Shown one piece after another: positions 1-8,561 of a DNA stretch of 14,968 bases (positions within the stretch are counted from its first letter, which is position 1; each line of letters starts with the position of its first letter). The DNA lies in contig JALLAZ010000486.1 of NCBI GenBank assembly GCA_036939755.1, positions 1 through 14,968 on the forward strand, given 5' to 3'. The translations under genes and the position numbers were made by a program. The notes under the pieces are model-generated. The model did no database searches. It was not told where the DNA came from and worked only from the letters and a program-made list of their open reading frames with translations. The DNA is from Stephanodiscus triporus (taxonomy: Eukaryota > Bacillariophyta > Thalassiosirophyceae > Thalassiosirales > Thalassiosiraceae).

Positions 1-640
1 TCCAAAAAAGGGATTCCCCCTTGAGCCCAGGTATGAGGGAATCTCTACATTTATTACCAAATAATTTTAAACACCATCCCAACAATTTTTCATTGTGTAC
101 CAGAAAAGTCAGAGCGCCATCCGACTAGGTAAAGAGATGGTATGGTACAAATTCGTCGCTGGTATACCCCTAAACAAGAACTCTACTTACGTAAAAAAGG
201 AGAGGAGCCTCTACTCTACCCGGCAACACAAAGAAAAAGAGAGCAGACGCGACTGAATACTCGAGGGCCAGGTCGATGAAAAAAGAGAGAACGACGAGAG
301 GGAAGAGACTATCATGCTGCGAGGCGTCTCGCTCGAAGTCGGGTGCTGAAGGGACTCTTGCGTTTTTATCTATCGCGCATAGACTTCTTTCTCCTATTTC
401 GGGGGGTTTCAACCATCTCCTCTCTCTAGAGAGTAAACTCCCTTCGATTTCGCATGGTGCAAGCTTGGGATTCTCTGTAGGGGGTATATTTTCGAATAAG
501 TGCCACGGAAATCGCATCGCGGCAGTCCAACGTCGGGATAGTCACTTTTGCCTCCGAGGGTTCCGCATTGCACAAGTCCTTCATCGCACCTGCCTCGCCC
601 GTGTTAGTCGCGCGCGCTCGCGTTGGTAATTGAGTGAATC
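1..640. other. Upstream region without a recognised gene
   Basis: This stretch precedes the DENN/WD40 gene and probably contains its 5' UTR and promoter. A 117-codon open frame (276-629, +) and a 115-codon frame on the opposite strand (170-517) occur here, but neither translation resembles a known family and both have biased composition. A TATA-like TATATTTT lies near 485-492, about 150 bp before the ATG; this is only suggestive. The first 45 bases contain a short inverted repeat (GATTCCC at 12-18, GGGAATC at 37-43). A TGA at 635-637, in frame with the following gene, shows that its coding sequence does not extend upstream without an intron. Confidence 0.5.
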
Positions 641-3600
641 ATGCCGCGACAAGACGACGACGAGGAGGAGGAGTACGAGACCGACAACGATGATAGCGAA
701 GGAGAAGACGACGACGATGACGACGACGACGAGAAGTGGAGCATCCGCGTACGACTCATGAGCGCCGTCGACCTCCCTCCGTCGTTGAGTCCCTCCGTGC
801 CGCTTTGTCCTTGGTTCGCGTTCGGGCTCGTGGAGGACGTCGACGCCGCCCTCGACGGGATCGCCGATCGCGATGGCGATCGCGAGACGGGAGGGCGGGC
901 GTCGTCGTCGACGACGACGATCGTCGTCGGGGATGGCGACGGGGGGGGGGGGATGACGAATGCCAACAACGGCAGCAACGGCAGCAACAGCGGGGGAGGG
1001 AACGCCGCGTCGCGCATCCTGTCGTCCCTCCCCCCCGGCCTCGCGCGGTCGTCCGCGTCGAGGATCATGCCCCGTCGCGCCCGCGGTCGCGGGAACGGCG
1101 CCGACTGGGACGAGGAGTACCGTTGGGACATGAATGCCGGGTCGAGTCCCATGGAGGGATGCCTCATCGTTCGTTTGAACGCGAGGATGGGACCGTCGCC
1201 CCGCGGCGGTCGGGGTCGTGGTCGATCGCGATCCGGGGGGAGGGACGGGGGGCGGCACGGCGGCCCCGGCGGAGGCGGAGGCGGAGGCGGCGGGATCGGC
1301 GCGACTTGCGTTCGCCCGGGAGGAGGAGGAGGAGGAGGCGCGTCGGCGGGGTCGGGGATGATGGAGTGGGGGACGTCGGAGCTCGGCGGCGCCGCGGGAC
1401 TCGGCCTGCGCGGTCTATGGCGCAAGGGGAGGGAGCAGCTCGGGGAACACGCCGCCCGTCGACGGGGTCCGACCGCCGTCGTCGGGACCGCCGCCGCCGC
1501 CGCCCCCGCCGCGCCGGTGGGAGCGCGGGAACAGAGCGCGGCCGCCGTTGCGCAGTATTTGATGAGGACTGGTAACAACGGCCACGACGAAACGACGACT
1601 ACGACTACGACTACTACTACTACCGCGATGTCGTCGATGGAGTCGAGTCGGCACTCGGGAGGAGGAGCGGGGGGAGGGGAGGGGGAGGGGGGCTCCTCGG
1701 GATTGAACCAGCGGGATCTGTTGGATTACCATCGGCGGTACAACGAGAGCATTGGCAAGGGCGGCGGAAGCGCGATGGGCGGTGGCGGCGTCATACGGAC
1801 GGTCAGATCGGAGGGCGATGACGACGATCGTCGCGGGGATGTCGACGACGGCCAGGTCGTCGACGGCGATGACGACGACGGCGACGATGACGGCGACGAC
1901 GACGACGACGACGCCGAGGGGGGAGTGTGTCTCGGCACTCTCACCATCCCCCTGTCCCGACTGCCATTGGAGGAGGCGTTCCTCGGGAAGGATGCCGCAA
2001 TTGTAGAACAGTGGTATCAGCTCGAAGATCCGAATTTGAACAAAAAAGGACGAAGGAGCGAAACTTCCAACGTCGGGGACGTCGACGACGAAGACGACGA
2101 CGACGAGGAACCGACGTTGCTGAAAGGCCCGCGGAGATGTCCGTCCGTACTGCTCGAGATCACATTCGCCAGCTCCGATCATATGGACTACCTAGAGGAT
2201 AAGGAAATTACGAAGTGTTGGGTTAACAATACCGATGACGGACGATCGTTGGATCTCGGCCTCGCGCGGGAGGAAGACGATGGAGGGAAAGAGGAGGGCG
2301 ATGAGAATAATAATACCGGATTCTCGTCGCAGTCGATCGCCTCTCCCGTTTCGTCTACCCAGAAACGACACGAACCAAAGGACGAGACCAAGAGCGAAAA
2401 AAAGGGTGAGCCGGAATTGGAACCGGGCATCATCGACTACGTTTGCATAGTCGGCGCGCGCGACATCGGAAATCAGCGGCGCGACGACGGCTCGAAGGGC
2501 TGGGTCCAAAGCACTCCCGAATGCTGCGTCCTGGAGCGTTATCCCCCCACCGACGATTTTCACATCAATAATGGACGGAATGTCGGATTGATACCCCAAA
2601 TCGAATGGTTCTGCTTCCCCGAGGGATGTAAGCTGTGGAGGGGGGCCGAGGCCCCGAATATTACTCAGTTAATGAAGGGCGGGGTCTCAACCGCGTCGTC
2701 GACGACTGATGCGATTAATAACAATAGTGCCGCCGATGCAGCGGCCAACGGCGATTATGTTCCCACCAAATTCGACACCGCGCTCGGGACGACGTGCTCC
2801 TTCTCATGGTTTGTGCTGTCTTCCAATTCGGACGTGTACGGCTCGCGATTGGTCAAGACGTATGGCGTCGTGATCCGATTTTACGTTCCGGCGCCCAAGG
2901 GCATAGACCCCACCCAGGATGACTTCGCATCGTTGGGCGGCAACAGCGGCGGCGGCGGTGGTCAGAGGGATAAAATCGGCAACAAGAAGAGGTTATGGAT
3001 CCCCATAGGGATATGCATCACGACGACGCTTTCCATCGTGGGCGTAGTCGAGGAGGTATTGTTGCGGATGTGCAACGCCCTGGCATCCCAGTTCGCAGTA
3101 ATGGATGATGGCGGATCGGTCGCCACAGCCGAATTGACCAGTAGTTGCACGTCCAACGATTCGTCCTCTACGTCTTCGTCGCCCATCGTCTCGAGGCTGT
3201 ACACGATGCTACAAAAGGACCTGCACCACCTCATCGTGAACTTTCCCAAACCAATGGATGGCATCGTGCATTGTTCGATACCATTCCTCGAGGGGGAGAG
3301 GCTTCACGTCGCGACCATCCCACCCAACGGTTTACCGCCCCTGCCTCACGGTGCTGCCGTTTTCCATACGTGCCGCCTTCTCGGTTCAGAGGGCTTAACT
3401 CTCCTCCTGGCGGCGGCACTAACGGAATGTCGAATTTTAATCCACTCGACGAACGTGGCGCACGTGGCCATGGTTGCCGAGGTGATCACCGCGCTCATAT
3501 TCCCGTTCACGTGGCAGTTACCGTATATTCCTGTGCTTCCCAAGGACATGTTGGAAATATTGGACGCGCCGTTGCCTTTCTTCGTTGGCGTCCCCACTGT

Positions 3601-6600
3601 TAGTTTGGAACATGTAGACAAGAGTATATTGAGCGAGGTCGTTGTGGTGGATTTGGATGATATTGCTTCATTTACCGAGTATGATGCAAGGTAAGCGAAG
3701 AGAGAAGGCAAAAATCAAAATATTTATGATTTGGTTTTTCACATACTGGTTTCTACTTTCAATTGAAGGCGAGGTCCCCGTACCAAGGTACCCCCTGCTC
3801 TCCCTGCATCTGTATCAATGAGTATTTCGAAAGCTGTCAAAGTTCTTTTGAAGGAAGAGGATGAGCTAGAGGAATACATGAATACGGCATTCTTCCCCGG
3901 ATTGCGCCGGTCGCCGCGCCTAGAGATGGAAGATTTACCGGAGCGAATGTTCCGCATTCACGTTGCATTACAAATATGCAGCCTCATCCGTGGATACCAA
4001 GAATGCCTCTTTTTCGTGTCGGCATTGCAGCCGGTCTTCAACCGTGATAGGTTCCTGCGACAGGCGCCCGCACTTTTTGAAGATAAGAGACCGTCCGCGA
4101 TGATACACAGCAACTATCCGGACAGGACGCAGAAGATTCTATCTCCCAGGTCAAAGCGATTCTTGTCCGTTCTGGTTAACTCGCAACATTTCCACCAACT
4201 TCTCGAGCGTCTTAGTAGCAAGGAAACTGCATTTTTCCACGAGGTGATGGAGGCGATCGAACAAGAAGAAGACCCCTTGACAGGATCGAAGACAACAACT
4301 TTTGGATCGACCGCCTGTGAGGAGGCAGCGCAGAATCTATTTGAATCGCTGGAAAGGATTGAGCAGAAGATTCCAACGTATGTGATCAATCGCCCGGGAC
4401 AACCCAGGCGGGCTCCGGGGGTGCTGTGGACTTGGGACGACAGCGATGAGGACTTCAAAATTGATCCCTTTGTTGAAAGCAACGAACCCTTCTGGCTACT
4501 CCCAGAGGAGAAACCTCCTTCAATTCCGTTCACCCATACCGTCTTGCAACCTATGTTGGCGGGCAACACTAGCGATCCTGCATCATCATCAGGAGAAGCT
4601 GGGGTTCATACTTTGTCGCTGGAATACCTCGTGGAGTTGGAGAAAAATCCCTGGAGATACCGCAGCATGCTTGAGATGCCCATGCGTGGCGCCGAGGAAG
4701 AAGGCGGTGATGGCAAACAAGAAGTTCATAAATCGATGGCGATTCGACTTCTTCCTCGTGTGAAGTTATGCGAGGCTATTGGCGATAAAAATTTTCGTGC
4801 GTGGAAAGTTGCCAATGACCACAAGGAGGAGGAAGACGACCCGAACATCAAAACCCCAACAAGTGAAACGCCTGATAACGACGGACTTGACCTATCAAGT
4901 ATTTTATTGAATGTCCCTGAGCTTCCGCTTGAGAACAAGAATTCTGGAGGGTATGAAAGTACCCAACCACGCGTGGATACGAAAGATCGAGAAAGAGTGC
5001 GACATTGTCTAGAAAAACTATTCTACTCTGGGCAAGAGTTGATAAGTGGTGATTTGATAGCAGAAGCCGAGTTAGCGCTTCGCAACCCATCTGCTCAGCG
5101 TTATCTCTTTTCTGTTCTGACCTCTTCTGTTCAACGAAGAAAGCGATCACAGGAAGAAACCAAACAAAGAACGACTACTCAACAGAGTGTTACTCGTCTC
5201 GAGCCAAATGCATTTGAAGGTATTTTGCGATTGTGCTATGCGGTGCTAGAAGCGTGCACTGAGGAGCAGAACTATGAATCAGCATATCGCCTTTTAACAT
5301 GCACAGGAGGATTTTGTACTTCAACCTCCACCACAAGCGTCCAGTCTGATCTCAGGCTCTCCACCACATCTGAGCCCAGGTTATCCACCGCAAGCATCCC
5401 ATCTGAGCAAAAAACCATTTACATGACCGAAAGAATTAGCATCCACCCAGTATTTGCTGATTTGCGCTTATGGGAACGAGTGTTGTTGATTCATCAACAA
5501 GATCAGCAAAACAGTGTCCACAAAGAAGATGCAGCAGAGATTGCAGAGGGCGAAGAGACGACATTGGACGATATCACCCCTGATAATGAGGACATCACTG
5601 ACAATGATGCACATGACAGTGTGGTTACTACACTGTACGAAATGGTAGGCTACAATGTTCCTGCGGAGGAGGTTTCACGATTCGCAACACGGATAAGCGA
5701 GGAAAAGGGGTGGTTTGCAACAGAAAGAGGACAGGCTTTGCTTGTTCTGGCTCGCCGACTCACAGCCAAGCGTGACGAGGGGGATGTAGAGAAAAGTAGT
5801 GGGGCGGGAGAGTTTACAACAAAATCTTTTGTCAGGAAAGATTCGGTACTAAGCAAGGACTTAGGAGCTGGTGGCATTGTGAATGATGACATCCTAGAAT
5901 GCGAGGAAATAGCGTGGTCGCATCCAGCATTATGTCTCGTCACTTATGAAAGACAGGTTGGTGCCCGCGCCTTTCTCGGCAATATGCTGGGAGGAGCAAC
6001 GGAGACTCAGATTGTTGGATCCAGCAGTTCCCATGCGGTACGCAACAGCAACAACAAGAAAGGAATCCTCGATGCAAACGCTGGGGACTATGCCGGGCGG
6101 GTTGCCATTACAGCTCTAGCATCATTTGGGGGCTCAACCGTTGTGACAGGTGGCATAGATGGGAGCATATTTTTAGCGCATACGATCAACTTCGGGACAG
6201 ATTCAAGCTCTCAGTCTGTCAACGGTGTTCAACTTCACTGGGGGGGCAAAAGAGACGAGGAAAAAGACTCTTCTTCTGGATCAGTATCATGCATTGCAGC
6301 ATCGAAAGGTTCCGGGCATCGGTTTGGAGGAGGTGCTGATAAATCTGCTTCGAAATCCTGCAGTGATGGTCACCAAGACGAAGAAGAAATCGTCGCTTCA
6401 ATGGATGGCTGTCAAGTAATTGCTGGCACTGCTGATGGGAATTTGAGAGCATGGTCATTGAAAGATGTGTACTGCGCGACTTACATGGTGCATAGAGATA
6501 ATGTCCCAGGTAATCAAACACCCCCGACTCCCAATCGGTCTCAACACGGATCTGGTGCGACGAGTGTGCGTCTTAATGCGGATGACTTTGGCGTGCAAGA

Positions 6601-7630
6601 GGCTTTGGCAGGATTTCCCGTCGGGGGGCACATCGGGGGTGTCACGTGCATCGATTTGCCACCGCGCATGTATCGCCCCGACTCTTTGGTATCCGGGGGA
6701 GAGGATGGACTCATCAAGCTTTGGTCGCTTAAATCTCCATCCATTGACCAGGACGGAGGGGCGCAGAAAAAATCCAACCCATATCGAATCGTCCAGAGTC
6801 ACCAGATGACCCCAATTCCAGATTTCGATGACTCATATGCCCAAGCAGTACTAACCGGCCATGAAGGGAAAATCATCTGCATCAAAACCGCATGGCATGG
6901 CGACAAACTGCTTTCGGGAGGCGCCGATAAAACGGTGAGACTGTGGGATCTGTCCGTTAGCGTGGGGAAACCTCTGATGACTCTTCGTGGGCACCAGGGG
7001 TGGGTGACCGGTGTTCAGTTCTGGGGTTCGAACACCATCGTCTCCGCCTCCACGGATCGGTCCATTCATTTGTGGGATACAAGAGCTGGCTCATTTCCCG
7101 TCTTCGCCTTGAGATATCATCTTTCTCCTGTCTCTGGCCTGCTTCTCGGAAATCGTTCAGAACCGTTGATGGTAAGTGCTGGCGCAGATGGCAGTCTCGC
7201 AACATGGGACTTCCGAGTCCTATCTGGAACTAGACCAGAGACATCACCAGAAATAAATACAGTCAGCGACATGGGACAATCGTCGAGGACCATGCGTTCA
7301 CCCATGGTGACGATGAACCACGTCGATCGGCTAAATTCATCCATAAATTTTGGATCGGTCAAGTTAGCACGAGCGATCGGGAGGGATGACTTTTCATTTT
7401 TCAGCGTCGGTGACGATGGCGTAGTCAATGAATGGGAGGCGTCAAGTGGATGCAAGTTGAGCGCGCATGACTCAGGGCACAGGGATGCGATATCTGGATT
7501 TTCTGCATATTCCTCGGCCGAAGGACTACGCCAGAATAAGACCCAAGTGTCAACTGTTGGCGGGACAATAACCTGTTCCTGGGATGGTACCATTCGTTTA
7601 AGGAGACTGGCACGGAGAAGCCATAATTGA
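641..7630 (+). CDS. SCD1-like DENN domain and WD40 repeat protein with an N-terminal C2-like region
   Basis: The gene joins 641-3690 to 3769-7630 and encodes about 2,303 residues. Proteins with DENN domains are typically exchange factors for Rab GTPases; plant SCD1, with the same layout, acts in clathrin-linked traffic and cytokinesis. Seen in order: acidic N-terminus (1-31); C2-like strands (about 32-66, 154-182, 425-463, 497-509) separated by Gly, Arg, Thr and Asp-rich inserts; uDENN (about 597-750); cDENN (about 785-975, with LTECRILIHS and FPFTWQLPYIPVLP); dDENN (about 990-1185), crossing the intron; a helical middle region (about 1400-1720, including ISIHPVFADLRLWERV, close to the SCD1 segment before its propeller); eight likely WD40 blades (about 1790-2298, with RLWDL, HLWDT, LATWDF and a closing SWDGTIRL). 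Start: first ATG after an in-frame TGA. It is about twice the length of Arabidopsis SCD1, mostly from low-complexity insertions. The exchange activity and Rab partner are inferred. The DENN/WD40 identity is firm; orthology to SCD1 is likely and the C2 call tentative. Confidence 0.9.
649..735 (+). repeat. GAC/GAG trinucleotide-rich tract encoding an acidic N-terminus
   Basis: Degenerate GAC, GAT and GAG triplets encode a run of Asp and Glu (residues about 5-31). This is coding microsatellite-like sequence and likely to vary in length between alleles. Confidence 0.75.
1257..1341 (+). repeat. GGA/GGC-rich tract encoding poly-Gly
   Basis: Imperfect GGN triplets encode glycine runs at residues about 207-233, interrupted by a short ATCVRP segment. 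It lies inside the insertion that splits the C2-like region. Confidence 0.75.
1589..1625 (+). repeat. ACG/ACT triplet tract encoding poly-Thr
   Basis: About eleven consecutive Thr codons, mostly ACG and ACT in alternation, encode residues 318-328. The alternating codons suggest an older, partly degenerated expansion. Confidence 0.75.
1810..1917 (+). repeat. GAC/GAT-rich tract encoding a second acidic block
   Basis: GAC and GAT triplets with scattered GGC encode an Asp-rich block at residues about 392-425. It ends directly before the strand I read as the last part of the C2-like region (LGTLTIPLSR). A third, shorter Asp run follows at 2080-2110. Confidence 0.75.
3691..3768 (+). other. Intron 1 of the DENN/WD40 gene (78 bp, GT-AG)
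   Basis: The donor is AAG|GTAAGC at 3690/3691 and the acceptor is TTGAAG|GC at 3768/3769. Removing it joins the two codon positions left at 3689-3690 to the first base of exon 2. The frame then stays open through a Pro-rich stretch into the ATG at 3818. It interrupts the DENN core just after VVVDLDD, so without splicing the protein would stop at the intron's TAA (3692-3694) and lose dDENN and the whole propeller. Confidence 0.9.
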
Positions 7631-8561
7631 TAATATCAAATCACATCCTCCACTGTCATACTGAGAAGAAGGTAGGATGGTCTCTTGACTTTGGTGGAGT
7701 ATTAATAGCCCATGATCATAGTGCAACAACGACATGTATTTTACTTTTAGATTTATGGTTTTCATAATTTATGAGTAAAACTGCCTCCAATTGAGAATGG
7801 TTGTCATCTTAGGACTCTCTTCGATAATCTTATCAACAACAGCATCTTGAGAATAGGTATAGCGATATCGCTTTCGTAGTCTTACAATGTTAAACGCCTA
7901 GCTTTGTCTAGTAAAAGCTCTTTTCATAAATCAGTTTTTCAGAAATTGTGATCTTTTGTATAGTATGCAGGCATTTATCTAGCGATCTCATCGTGATCTT
8001 TATGAAGATTAGAACTCGCGTAGGGGCCCGTACAAGTGATACTCCTATTCACGAGAGGAACATCACAAAATGTGATGTCTTGCGTAGAATCCCTAGGGAA
8101 GGCTATGCCACAAGAAAATGAGAGGTGTTGTACAATTCTGACAGCTCAAAGATCTTTCTTTGTAGAGCTCTAGAAAGAGGAGAATCACTTGACAGTTGTC
8201 ATTATTTTTTTAGAGGTCATAGATAGTCAAAAATGCTTCGGAGGAAGAAAGAAGGGAGGGACTGCTGACAGCATATTTTCCCCGCATACTAAGGGAAAAT
8301 TAAGTACATCTACTTGTTGGTCTCTCTCAGATGGCGAGATTGGTCCAGAGTACGGACTGAGTAGGTAGGGTACCTACTACAGGCGATTACCGCCATAATA
8401 TTCCTACAACAGATTGGTCCAATTTTAACTGAAAGATTCAGGTTTCCCCTTTTCAACATCAATCACACTCAATGGAAATGGAGAATTCTCTACTGCAGTT
8501 ATTCTACTAGTGAGCAATAATTTTCGATCTCACTGACAACTATCTATCACCACTTGATCCT
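7631..8561. other. Spacer between convergent genes, no gene seen
   Basis: This AT-rich region lies between the stop codons of the DENN/WD40 gene (+) and the isocitrate dehydrogenase gene (-) and should hold both 3' UTRs and polyadenylation sites. I see no open frame of note, no tRNA and no known RNA. It contains several short perfect inverted repeats: AGCGATATCGCT at 7861-7872; ACATCACA/TGTGATGT with a 3-base loop at 8060-8078; AGTAGGTA/TACCTACT with a 3-base loop at 8360-8378; and GGCG/CGCC at 8382-8394. Confidence 0.6.

Noticed and set aside
276..629. A 117-codon plus-strand frame ending 11 bp before the DENN/WD40 ATG
   Set aside because: No recognisable family and odd composition. It could act as an upstream open frame, but there is no evidence that it is translated.
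581..1578. Long minus-strand frames of 225 and 324 codons opposite the start of the DENN/WD40 gene
   Set aside because: Their Pro/Ser/Arg-rich translations are the mirror of GAC and GGA repeats in the coding strand and show no domain.
3774..3818. Alternative acceptor AG at 3772-3773 for the DENN/WD40 intron
   Set aside because: It gives the wrong phase for the downstream frame, while the AG at 3767-3768 restores it exactly.
7021..7035. GGTTCGAAC resembling a tRNA B box
   Set aside because: It lies within the WD40 coding sequence, and no matching A box or acceptor stem is present.
3818..7630. Treating the WD40 half as a separate gene starting at the ATG at 3818
   Set aside because: The dDENN part of the DENN module is in this half, and a proper GT-AG intron joins the two frames in phase.
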